Of a DNA stretch of 6,063 bases, positions 1-5,626 are shown piece after piece (the stretch's first letter is position 1; the number at the start of each line of letters is the position of its first letter). The stretch is from an uncultured Collinsella sp. (GTDB lineage Bacteria; Actinomycetota; Coriobacteriia; Coriobacteriales; Coriobacteriaceae), in NCBI GenBank assembly GCA_958415665.1, contig CATYZK010000055.1, forward strand, positions 1 to 6,063. The letters run 5' to 3'. Both the position numbers and the translations under genes were made by a program. The notes beneath the pieces were generated by a model. That model made no database searches. It was not told the origin of the DNA and worked only from the letters and a program-made list of their open reading frames with translations.

Positions 1-54
1 CTGGTGATCTCCGCCTTGAGAGGGCGGCGTCCTAAACCGCTAGACGAACGGGCC
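1..54 (-). tRNA. tRNA-Glu (anticodon CTC), 3' part cut off by window edge
   Basis: Read on the minus strand, the sequence from 54 downward folds as the 5' part of a tRNA. It has a 7-nt acceptor strand GGCCCGT (54-48), TC, a D arm beginning GTCTAGCGG and ending GGAC, and a 5-bp anticodon stem CCGCC/GGCGG (27-23 with 15-11). The stem encloses the loop CTCTCAA, whose anticodon CTC lies at 20-18. The D arm and anticodon arm closely match the classical bacterial tRNA-Glu sequence. The variable loop is included, but the T arm, the 3' acceptor strand and the presence or absence of an encoded CCA lie beyond base 1. It decodes GAG codons. It is preceded by its own promoter candidate and lies just downstream of cca on the same strand. 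Confidence 0.95.
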
Positions 55-88
55 ACATGACATCTGCACTGCCGTGCTGCGAAGACAT

Positions 89-117
89 ATATTACGGGAC
101 AAAAAACATCAGCGCAA
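89..117 (-). promoter_or_regulatory. Sigma70-type promoter for tRNA-Glu
   Basis: On the minus strand a TTGCGC -35 box (117-112) is followed after exactly 17 nt by a TAATAT -10 box (94-89). The -10 box is AT-rich within GC-rich surroundings. Transcription would begin near base 82, leaving a short leader of about 28 nt before the mature tRNA end at 54, which RNase P would remove. The boxes and spacing are directly visible; promoter activity is inferred. Confidence 0.65.
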
Positions 118-132
118 GAAGAAATTCCAAAT

Positions 133-151
133 TGCCGAAAAATTGTCGGCA
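133..151 (-). terminator. Weak terminator-like hairpin after cca
   Basis: A perfect 6-bp inverted repeat TGCCGA/TCGGCA (133-138 and 146-151) encloses a 7-nt loop, 31 bases downstream of the cca stop codon. On the minus strand the loop carries a T run and the stem is followed by ATTTGGAATTT rather than a clean U tract. It is at best a weak intrinsic terminator. It lies upstream of the tRNA promoter boxes, where a cca terminator would be expected. Confidence 0.35.
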
Positions 152-181
152 GGTTATGGAACGCGCAGGTCAACTGGTTAG

Positions 182-1576
182 CTAGTTCAAGTTGAGATGA
201 GCCAGGAGGGCTTCGCGATCGTTGGGGATGTTGTCCTCGATAACGGCTTCGAGGGCGGCGTTGAGTAGCTGGCCTAGCTCGGGCCCCGGTTTCACACCGG
301 CGCGGATCAAGTCGCCACCATTGATGGCAAGCATCTTGAGCGTATAGGGCTCCCCCGCCTCCAGCAGCTCGTGCGCCAGCGCGCGCATCTCCTCAATCGT
401 CTCGACGTAATAGAAGCATGATGGCGCCTTGCCCAGCGTATCGGCACGCTTAAGGTCCATAAGCTCGTCAATCAGACGCGGCGTATCGACGCCCTCGCCC
501 GAAAGCGCGCGCATCATATTGAGCAGGCAGGAGCGCTCGGGGCGCAGCGGCTTGTCGTGATATTTAATGAGCAGGCACACGTCGCGCACCAAGTCGTGCG
601 AGAGCGCCAGGCGATCCATAATGACGCGCGCTTTCTTGGCGCCAAGCTCGGGATGACCGTAGAAATGGCCGCTCCCGGCATGGTCGACGGTAAAGCACTC
701 AGGCTTGGAGACATCATGCAAAAACGCAGCCCACATAAGGCTCGGCGAAGGCGCGACGCCATCGCACAGCGCCAGCTCCCCCGCCACCGTCAGCACGCGG
801 GCGATGTGCTCGTACACGTTAAAAGCATGGTAGACGCTGCGCTGGTCGAATCCACGACCCGCGGCAAGCTCGGGCACGGCGGCGCAAATAAGCTCGGGAT
901 AGCGCAGCATCGCGTCTCCCCCGTGGCCGGTCGAAAGAATACCCTCGAGCTCAATACCCACACGCTCGCGTGCCACGGCATCGAGCAGCGGCGCACACTC
1001 GGCAAGGGCGAGCTTCGTCTGGGGCTCGATCATAAAGTCCAGGCGGCAGGCAAAACGCACCGCACGCAGCATGCGCAGCGCGTCCTCGTTAAAACGACGT
1101 TTGGGGTCGCCGACAGCACGGATCAGCTTGCGCTCCAAGTCGCCCTGGCCGTCGTAACGATCAACAAGACCGCGCTCGGGATGCCAGGCCATAGCGTTGA
1201 CGGTAAAATCGCGACGCGCCAGGTCGTCCTCGAGCGAAGCCGCGCGCTCCACGCTCTGGGGATGGCGGCCGTCGGTATAAAAGCCATCCAGGCGGTACGT
1301 GGTGACCTCGATGCGCTCACCATCGCTAATGGCCGTGATGCCGCCAAATTTAATGCCCGACTCCACGACCGCAATACCGGCGGCCTCAAGCGCCACCTTA
1401 GACTCCTGCCACAGGCCGCTGCAGCACATGTCCACATCGTGGCTGGGGCATCCCATCAGGGCATCGCGCACCCAACCGCCCACGTACCAAGCCTCAAGAC
1501 CGGCTGCCTCGAGCGCGCGCAGCACTCGCAGGGAGGCTTCGGTCGGCTGCGTACCGTTGAGCGAAACATTGCACAT
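182..1576 (-). CDS. cca: CCA tRNA nucleotidyltransferase (class II, HD domain)
   Basis: This 464-residue cytosolic enzyme adds or repairs the 3'-terminal CCA of tRNAs using CTP and ATP, without a nucleic-acid template. The polymerase-beta-like head shows GGWVRD at 33-38 and the metal-binding DVD carboxylates at 47-49. It also has an EVTTYR-type flexible-loop strand near 90-95, DGRHP at 102-106, and RRDFTVNAMA at 121-130. The neck has the nucleotide-selecting EDALR motif (164-168) and RERVGIEL near 203-210. An HD phosphohydrolase-like domain follows, with His257, His287-Asp288 and further His residues at 304, 308 and 340. Length and domain order fit the bacterial HD-containing CCA enzymes. An in-frame TTG at 1594 would extend the protein by six residues, but those codons contain the AGGAGG Shine-Dalgarno (1590-1585), which sits 8 nt before the ATG at 1576; the ATG is therefore chosen. 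Poly(A) polymerase belongs to the same superfamily. A specialised CC-adding or A-adding enzyme is possible but less likely. No convincing promoter was found in the 1577-1670 leader. Confidence 0.93.
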   Translation of the reverse strand: MCNVSLNGTQPTEASLRVLRALEAAGLEAWYVGGWVRDALMGCPSHDVDMCCSGLWQESKVALEAAGIAVVESGIKFGGITAISDGERIEVTTYRLDGFYTDGRHPQSVERAASLEDDLARRDFTVNAMAWHPERGLVDRYDGQGDLERKLIRAVGDPKRRFNEDALRMLRAVRFACRLDFMIEPQTKLALAECAPLLDAVARERVGIELEGILSTGHGGDAMLRYPELICAAVPELAAGRGFDQRSVYHAFNVYEHIARVLTVAGELALCDGVAPSPSLMWAAFLHDVSKPECFTVDHAGSGHFYGHPELGAKKARVIMDRLALSHDLVRDVCLLIKYHDKPLRPERSCLLNMMRALSGEGVDTPRLIDELMDLKRADTLGKAPSCFYYVETIEEMRALAHELLEAGEPYTLKMLAINGGDLIRAGVKPGPELGQLLNAALEAVIEDNIPNDREALLAHLNLN

Positions 1577-1670
1577 ACCTGTGACCTCCTGCAACTATCA
1601 AATTGGTTGTCGATTGCGTCTGCAAGAAGTCTAGCAAGAAACAGCCTCCCCTGCACACGCAAGTCCGATA

Positions 1671-1708
1671 AACAAAAACGCATCCGCCCTGTTCCCAAGA
1701 CGGATGCG
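1671..1708 (-). terminator. Intrinsic terminator downstream of fruK copy 1
   Basis: A perfect 8-bp stem CGCATCCG/CGGATGCG (1679-1686 and 1701-1708) with a 14-nt loop is followed on the minus strand by TTTTTGTT (1678-1671). This is a classical Rho-independent terminator. It starts 33 bases past the stop codon of the kinase at 1742-2674 and separates that gene from cca. Confidence 0.9.
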
Positions 1709-1741
1709 AACTACTCGAAATACTCAAGCTTTACGCCGAAG

Positions 1742-2674
1742 TTAGCAGACCTCGCGGATAACGATGCCCTTCTTATACTCCTCGACCTTGGCAAAATCGC
1801 CCAGGCCCGGGCACTCGACCACGTTGGCGCCAGTGGCCATCGAAAGACGCAGGGCGTCCTCGACGCGCTCGGGAGCGTCGTGCCACACGGACAGGAAGGC
1901 GGCCAGCGAGGAATCACCCGCGCAGACGGTGGAAAGCAGATTGACCTCGAAGTCGCGCTTGGCAAACCAGATGTGCTCGCCGTTGGAGAAGTACGCACCG
2001 GCACCGCCCAGGGTCAGCAGAACGTTCTTGGCGCCCTTGGCGTGCAGCTCTGCCATGGCGCCCTTGACGGACTCATCGTCGCCACCGCTCACCTTAATGC
2101 CAAAGATGTCGAGCAGCTCGTCATCGTTGGGTTTGATCAGCAGCGGCTCCATGGCAATAAGGTCGGCCAGCTGATGGCTGGAGATATCGAGGACAAACTC
2201 GGCACCCTTGGCCTTAACGCGACGCAGGACCTCGGCCAGGAAGCCCTCGGAAGTGTTGGGAGGCAGCGAACCGCTGATGACCAGGCAGGTCATGTCGTCG
2301 AGCGAATCGATGAGCTCAAACATCTCCCGCTCGTTGGCCTCGTTGATGGCGGCACCGGCGTTGACCATGTTGTACTCGGTGTCGGGGCCGGCGTTGAGGA
2401 AGACGTTGACACGCGTGATGCCGTCGGTCCACACGGGCTTGACGGGCACACCCAGTGCCTCGGCGCCCTTAACGATGAACTCGCCCGAGAAGCCGGCGAA
2501 AAAGCCCAGAATTGTGGTGTCAACGCCGTAGTGATCGAGCGTAAACGAGACGTTGAGGCCCTTGCCGTTGGGGGTGTAGACCGCGTTGCGGGTACGCGTA
2601 ACGGTGTTGGAGGTGAGGCCGTCGCAAGCGATGTTGTAGTCGATAGCGGGATTTGCAGTGAGCGTGTAAATCAT
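1742..2674 (-). CDS. fruK: 1-phosphofructokinase-family (PfkB/FruK) hexose kinase, copy 1
   Basis: This 310-residue cytosolic sugar kinase has the usual length for FruK/LacC. The family transfers ATP phosphate to fructose 1-phosphate (or to tagatose 6-phosphate), giving the bisphosphate that aldolase splits. Visible hallmarks are TANPAID at 6-12, the substrate motif NGKGLNV at 36-42 with Asn41, and TDGITRVN at 83-90. Further along are SGSLPP at 134-139, the Mg/ATP motif KPNDDE (NxxE, 181-186), the nucleotide loop LTLGGAGAYF near 220-229, and CAGDS at 251-255 with Asp254 as the expected catalytic base. The usual first Gly of GAGD is Cys. The ATG at 2674 is chosen because an upstream in-frame GTG at 2689 would translate the Shine-Dalgarno AAAGGA (2686-2681). 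It is about half identical by eye to the neighbouring kinase at 2862-3794, implying tandem duplication. It has its own putative -10 box and its own terminator, so it is probably a separate transcription unit. The exact substrate cannot be read from sequence, so the symbol is family-level. Confidence 0.88.
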   Translation of the reverse strand: MIYTLTANPAIDYNIACDGLTSNTVTRTRNAVYTPNGKGLNVSFTLDHYGVDTTILGFFAGFSGEFIVKGAEALGVPVKPVWTDGITRVNVFLNAGPDTEYNMVNAGAAINEANEREMFELIDSLDDMTCLVISGSLPPNTSEGFLAEVLRRVKAKGAEFVLDISSHQLADLIAMEPLLIKPNDDELLDIFGIKVSGGDDESVKGAMAELHAKGAKNVLLTLGGAGAYFSNGEHIWFAKRDFEVNLLSTVCAGDSSLAAFLSVWHDAPERVEDALRLSMATGANVVECPGLGDFAKVEEYKKGIVIREVC

Positions 2675-2682
2675 GAATGTTC

Positions 2683-2710
2683 CTTTCACGAAGCAACGTG
2701 TTAATGAAAG
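2683..2710. promoter_or_regulatory. Inverted repeat over the -10/leader of fruK copy 1 (possible operator or RBS hairpin)
   Basis: CTTTCA (2683-2688) and TGAAAG (2705-2710) form a perfect 6-bp inverted repeat with a 16-nt spacer. A nested CACG/CGTG pair (2687-2690 and 2697-2700) lies within it. The repeat overlaps both the 3' edge of the putative -10 box and the start of the AAAGGA Shine-Dalgarno. It could be a repressor operator. Alternatively, as RNA, CTTT..CACG pairing with CGTG..AAAG could partly hide the ribosome site. The repeat is visible; function is inferred. Confidence 0.35.
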
Positions 2711-2714
2711 TATA
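2709..2714 (-). promoter_or_regulatory. Candidate -10 box (TATACT) for fruK copy 1
   Basis: Minus-strand TATACT (2714-2709) matches the TATAAT consensus at five of six positions, and no intrinsic terminator lies between it and the gene. Transcription from about 2702 would give a leader of about 28 nt to the ATG at 2674. No good -35 box lies at the right distance (TAGCCT at 17 nt is poor), so an activator-dependent or weak promoter is possible. Confidence 0.45.
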
Positions 2715-2765
2715 TTCCACGCATCCGTAAAAGGCTATAGCAACTCGGCGAACGGTGTGTAACGC

Positions 2766-2797
2766 GTGAAGGACGGCGCAATCCGTCACTCCCTCAC
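2766..2797 (-). other. Imperfect hairpin between the fruK copy 2 terminator and the fruK copy 1 promoter
   Basis: GACGG/CCGTC (2772-2776 and 2783-2787) closes a 6-nt loop. An outer stem GTGAAG/CCTCAC (2766-2771 and 2792-2797, one G-U wobble on the minus-strand RNA) continues it across a 4-nt bulge. No U tract follows on the minus strand, so it is not a second intrinsic terminator. It starts directly after the T run of the upstream terminator. No function can be assigned. Confidence 0.3.
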
Positions 2798-2800
2798 GAT

Positions 2801-2834
2801 AAAAAACGGCGCCCCAGCCGAAACCGGGGCGCCG
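2801..2834 (-). terminator. Strong intrinsic terminator after fruK copy 2
   Basis: A perfect 9-bp GC-rich stem CGGCGCCCC/GGGGCGCCG (2807-2815 and 2826-2834) with a 10-nt loop is followed on the minus strand by six T residues (2806-2801). It starts 27 bases past the stop codon of the kinase at 2862-3794. It should end the ptsI-kinase transcript and isolate it from the second kinase gene. Confidence 0.95.
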
Positions 2835-2861
2835 CATGCGCACGAATATGTCGCGTTTCGA

Positions 2862-3794
2862 TTACTGACGATCGAGCTTACGGACAGCAACGCGCTTGCT
2901 GTACTCATCGACGTGACCGAAGTCGCCGATGCCGACGGACTCGGCAACATTGGCGCCGGTGGCCATAGCGAGCTTCATGGCCTCCTCGACGTTGTCGCGA
3001 TCCCTGTACCACTTGTGCAGGAACGCAGCGAGGGTGCAGTCGCCGGCGCAGACGGAAGAGACCAGCTTGATGTTGAACTCACGCTTAGCATACCAGATGT
3101 CCTCGCCGTTGGAGAAGTAAGCGTCACCGCGGCTACCACGGGTGAGCAGCACGTTCTGGACGCCGGCCTCGTGAGCCAGCTTCATGGCAACGCGGACCTC
3201 GTCGTCGGTGTCGACCGGCACACCGAAGATAGCCTTCATCTCGTGATGGTTCGGCTTGATGAGCAGCGGCTTCTTGTGAGCGAGCTCCTTGAGCTTGTCA
3301 GAGGACAGGTCCAGGACGACGTCGGCGCCACGGGCCTGAGCGTGCTCCATGACCTGAGCCAGGAAGTCGGGCGTAGCTTTGGGAGGCACGGAACCGGAGA
3401 CGATCAGGCACTCAAGGTCGCCCGCGGTGTCCAGGATGTTGTAGAGCTCCTCCTGGTGCTGCGGCGTGATCGGAGCACCAGGGTTCAAGATGCCGTACTC
3501 GTGCTGGCCATCGTTGACGTAGGTGTTGATGCGCGTGATACCGTCGGTCCAGACCGGGCGGCAGAGGCAACCCAGGTTCATGACCTCCTCGACGATAAAC
3601 TTGCCCGTGAAGCCGGCGAAGAAGCCGAGCGCGACGGTGTCGACGCCCATCTTCTTAAAGGCGAAGGACACGTCGAGGCCCTTGCCGTTAGCCGTGTAGC
3701 TGGCCGAGCCGGTGCGGACGTTCTCGTCGGGCTCGAGCGGAGAGCTCGAAACCGTCATGTCGACAGCCGGGTTAGCGGTTAGCGTGTAGAACAT
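2862..3794 (-). CDS. fruK: 1-phosphofructokinase-family (PfkB/FruK) hexose kinase, copy 2, divergent
   Basis: This 310-residue PfkB-family kinase is paralogous to the one at 1742-2674. It is expected to be cytosolic and to phosphorylate a phosphosugar at ATP's expense. It shows TANPAVD (6-12), NGKGLDV (36-42), TDGITRIN (83-90), SGSVPPK (133-139), the NxxE motif in KPNHHE (180-185), and CAGDC (249-253) with Asp252 as likely base. Three departures stand out. Asp41 replaces the Asn of GKGxN, which in ribokinase-fold enzymes contacts the sugar. Cys replaces the first Gly of GAGD. The nucleotide loop reads GSRGDAYF, one residue longer than GGAGAYF in the paralogue. All are in frame in an otherwise intact protein, so this is not obvious decay. 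The ATG at 3794 follows an AGGGGG ribosome site. The gene lies 74 bases after ptsI with no clear promoter between, so co-transcription with ptsI is likely. The symbol is family-level; fructose 1-phosphate is the default substrate guess, tagatose 6-phosphate or another ketose phosphate the alternative. Confidence 0.82.
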   Translation of the reverse strand: MFYTLTANPAVDMTVSSSPLEPDENVRTGSASYTANGKGLDVSFAFKKMGVDTVALGFFAGFTGKFIVEEVMNLGCLCRPVWTDGITRINTYVNDGQHEYGILNPGAPITPQHQEELYNILDTAGDLECLIVSGSVPPKATPDFLAQVMEHAQARGADVVLDLSSDKLKELAHKKPLLIKPNHHEMKAIFGVPVDTDDEVRVAMKLAHEAGVQNVLLTRGSRGDAYFSNGEDIWYAKREFNIKLVSSVCAGDCTLAAFLHKWYRDRDNVEEAMKLAMATGANVAESVGIGDFGHVDEYSKRVAVRKLDRQ

Positions 3795-3795
3795 T

Positions 3796-3811
3796 TACAG
3801 TACCCCCTGTA
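3796..3811 (-). promoter_or_regulatory. Ribosome-binding site held in a small hairpin loop (fruK copy 2)
   Basis: On the minus strand, TACAG (3811-3807) and CTGTA (3800-3796) are perfect complements enclosing the loop GGGGTA. The Shine-Dalgarno AGGGGG of the kinase start at 3794 therefore straddles the stem-loop junction. A 5-bp stem this close to the ATG could reduce initiation or make it responsive to a ligand or temperature. The pairing is visible; an effect is inferred. Confidence 0.35.
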
Positions 3812-3816
3812 TATGT

Positions 3817-3858
3817 GAGGGCCGCGTGGTCGGCCCATTCCAACCACGCGGTTACCTC
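3817..3858 (-). other. Intercistronic hairpin between ptsI and fruK copy 2
   Basis: A perfect 9-bp stem CCGCGTGGT/ACCACGCGG (3822-3830 and 3843-3851) with a 12-nt loop is extended by GAGG/CCTC (3817-3820 and 3855-3858) across a small asymmetric bulge. It begins 10 bases past the ptsI stop codon. No U run follows on either strand, so it does not look like an efficient intrinsic terminator. Plausible roles are a 3'-end stabiliser, an RNase processing site or partial attenuation that lowers kinase expression relative to enzyme I. Confidence 0.6.
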
Positions 3859-3868
3859 TGATACCAAA

Positions 3869-5572
3869 TTAGCGAGCTGCGGACTCGAGCAGTGTCTTGA
3901 CCTCGGCAGCGGTGTTACAGGCGAGCGCCTTCTCGGCGAGCTCGTCGCACTCGGCTTTGGTCCACTGGCTGATGGTCTTGCGGGCGCGCAGGATCGACGG
4001 AGCGCTCATCGAGAACTCCTCCAGGCCCCAGCTGATCAGCAGCGGCTCGAGCAGCGGATCGGCAGCAGCCTCGCCGCACATACCGACCATGATGCCGGCC
4101 TTCACGCCGCTCTCGATGATGTTCTTGAGCGAGCGAAGCACGGCGGGATAGTAAACCTGGTACAGGTTGGAGATGGTGTCGTTACCACGGTCGGCGCACA
4201 TGGTGTAGCCGATCAGGTCGTTGGTGCCGATGGAGAAGAAGTCGGCGACCTCGGCCAGGCGGTCAGCGAGCAGCGAGGCGGCAGGCGTCTCGACCATGAT
4301 GCCGACCTCGATGTTCTCGTTGAATTTGCGACCCTCTTCGGTCAGCTCGGCCTTGCACTGCTCGACGAGCTCCTTGACAGCCAAGACCTCCTCGACACAA
4401 GTGACGAGCGGGATCATGATCTTGACGTCGCCGAAGGCGCTAGCACGCAGCAGAGCGCGGAGCTGGACCTTGTACTGGTCGGGATTGGCCAGGCAGTAAC
4501 GCACGGCACGGAAGCCCATGAAGGGGTTATCTTCCTTGACCATGTGCAGATACGGAATCTCCTTGTCGCCACCCACATCGAGCGTGCGGATGATGACAGG
4601 AGCGCCCTTGAGCGCGCTGGCGACCTTACGGTAGGCGTTGAACTGCTCTTCCTCGGAAGGAAGCTCGGCGGAGTCCATGAACAGGAACTCGGAGCGGAAC
4701 AGGCCGATAGCCTCGGCGTCATGATCGAGCGCGTTGGGCACGTCATCGGGGTTGCCGATGTTGCAGGCGATGATCTTCTTGATGCCGTCGGCAGTCACGG
4801 ACGGCTTGCCGCGGAAGGCCTCGAGAGCCGCCTTCTCGGCAGCGAAAGCCTCGGCCTTGGCAGTGTAAGCGGCGAGCGTCTCCTCATCTGGATCGGCCTC
4901 AACGATACCCTTGCCACCGTCAACGACAACGGTCATGCCGTTGCGCAGTGCGGTGCAGCTGTTGGAAACCGAAAGGACGGCCGGGATCTCGAGGGCGCGC
5001 GCGATGATCGCAGAGTGCGACGTGCGGCCACCGGTCTCGGTGACGATACCGGCAACGTGGGCCTTATCGATCGTGGCGGTCATGGACGGCGTGAGGTCGT
5101 GCACGACAACGACGGTATTCTCGGGCAGGACGGAGAGGTCGACGACCTCCTTGCCCAGCAGCTCAGCCAGAATACCGGTGCGGATGTCGGCGATGTCGGC
5201 CGCGCGCAGACGGAACATCTCGTCGTCCATGGACAGGAACATGTTCTCGAACATGGTCGAGGTGTCCATGAGCGCCTGCTCGGCGCAGGTGCCGCCGTCA
5301 ATGGCGGCGTTAATGGCGTCGGTCATGCCCGGATCCTGAGCCAGGACAATGTGTCCGCTCATAATCTCGGCCTCGGCCTCGCCCACCGTCTCCTTCATGT
5401 GGTCGGCCTGAGCCTGGGTCTTCTCGCAGAAGACCGAAAGAGCGGTCTGATAGCGCTCCTTTTCTGCTGCCGAATCAGCAACCTCGTGCGGCTCAAACGT
5501 CAAGTCGGGATCGACGGCGACCATGACGGTGCCGATACCGATGCCCTCGGAAGCGTTGACTCCCTGATACAT
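3869..5572 (-). CDS. ptsI: PTS phosphoenolpyruvate-protein phosphotransferase (enzyme I)
   Basis: Enzyme I is the first general component of the sugar phosphotransferase system. It autophosphorylates from PEP in the cytosol and passes the phosphate to His15 of HPr. The 567-residue protein has the full family layout. An N-terminal HPr-binding region (about 1-130) precedes the swivelling phosphohistidine domain with GGRTSHSAI and active His186 (181-189). The C-terminal PEP-binding TIM barrel starts near 255. Barrel active-site residues line up with E. coli enzyme I at a constant offset of three: Arg293 in LFRSEFLF, Arg329 in IRTLDVGGDKE, Glu428 in IMVETPAA, Asn451-Asp452 in FSIGTNDL, Arg462 and catalytic Cys499 in GMCGE. 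The usual Gln in NDLxQYT is Gly455. The ATG at 5572 gives MYQGVNASEG, matching the family start, with AGAGGA six bases upstream. An ATG two codons earlier (5578) is an alternative, and a much longer upstream start is not supported. It lies downstream of ptsH, separated by a hairpin, and probably shares a transcript with the following kinase. Confidence 0.97.
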   Translation of the reverse strand: MYQGVNASEGIGIGTVMVAVDPDLTFEPHEVADSAAEKERYQTALSVFCEKTQAQADHMKETVGEAEAEIMSGHIVLAQDPGMTDAINAAIDGGTCAEQALMDTSTMFENMFLSMDDEMFRLRAADIADIRTGILAELLGKEVVDLSVLPENTVVVVHDLTPSMTATIDKAHVAGIVTETGGRTSHSAIIARALEIPAVLSVSNSCTALRNGMTVVVDGGKGIVEADPDEETLAAYTAKAEAFAAEKAALEAFRGKPSVTADGIKKIIACNIGNPDDVPNALDHDAEAIGLFRSEFLFMDSAELPSEEEQFNAYRKVASALKGAPVIIRTLDVGGDKEIPYLHMVKEDNPFMGFRAVRYCLANPDQYKVQLRALLRASAFGDVKIMIPLVTCVEEVLAVKELVEQCKAELTEEGRKFNENIEVGIMVETPAASLLADRLAEVADFFSIGTNDLIGYTMCADRGNDTISNLYQVYYPAVLRSLKNIIESGVKAGIMVGMCGEAAADPLLEPLLISWGLEEFSMSAPSILRARKTISQWTKAECDELAEKALACNTAAEVKTLLESAAR

Positions 5573-5597
5573 TCCCATTCCTCTCTCCGTGTCATGC

Positions 5598-5626
5598 GAT
5601 AAAGCGTTTTGCCATATCCATGACAA
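5598..5626 (-). promoter_or_regulatory. Candidate promoter for ptsI
   Basis: On the minus strand TTGTCA (5626-5621, five of six matches to TTGACA) is followed after 17 nt by TTTATC (5603-5598), a poor -10 box. A start near 5591 would leave a very short leader before the ATG at 5572. The -35 box overlaps the T-rich tail of the ptsH terminator. Independent ptsI transcription is attractive given that terminator, but the -10 match is weak. Confidence 0.3.

Noticed and set aside
1577..1594. Upstream TTG start adding six residues to cca
   Set aside because: Those codons contain the AGGAGG ribosome site; the ATG at 1576 has ideal spacing and the protein motifs begin well after it.
1595..1627. Possible cca promoter TTGCAG...TTTGAT
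   Set aside because: Both boxes are weak and the implied start would fall inside the Shine-Dalgarno sequence.
1622..1640. Direct repeat GCAAGAA twice with 12-nt period upstream of cca
   Set aside because: Seven-base repeats of this kind are too short to separate from chance, and no matching copy was seen near the other genes.
2675..2689. Upstream GTG start adding five residues to kinase copy 1
   Set aside because: The extension encodes the AAAGGA ribosome site. Starting at 2674 gives MIYTLTANPA, matching the MFYTLTANPA start and 310-residue length of the paralogue.
557..2704. Very long plus-strand open frame (715 codons) antisense to cca and kinase copy 1
   Set aside because: It crosses two complete, recognisable minus-strand genes and their terminator, gives low-complexity sequence without family motifs, and is a typical shadow of biased codons in GC-rich genes.
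2766..3782. Plus-strand open frame (338 codons) antisense to kinase copy 2
   Set aside because: It starts inside an intergenic hairpin, runs through an intrinsic terminator and then mirrors the kinase gene. It has no recognisable domain.
3815..5602. Plus-strand open frame (595 codons) antisense to ptsI
   Set aside because: It mirrors the whole of ptsI, whose active-site motifs are fully intact on the minus strand. The plus-strand product shows only Leu/Gly/Asp/Val-rich shadow sequence.
5573..5626. Longer N-terminus for enzyme I (18 extra residues)
   Set aside because: Enzyme I proteins start a few residues before the xGxxASxGIxIG motif. The extension runs through the ribosome site and into the terminator tail region.
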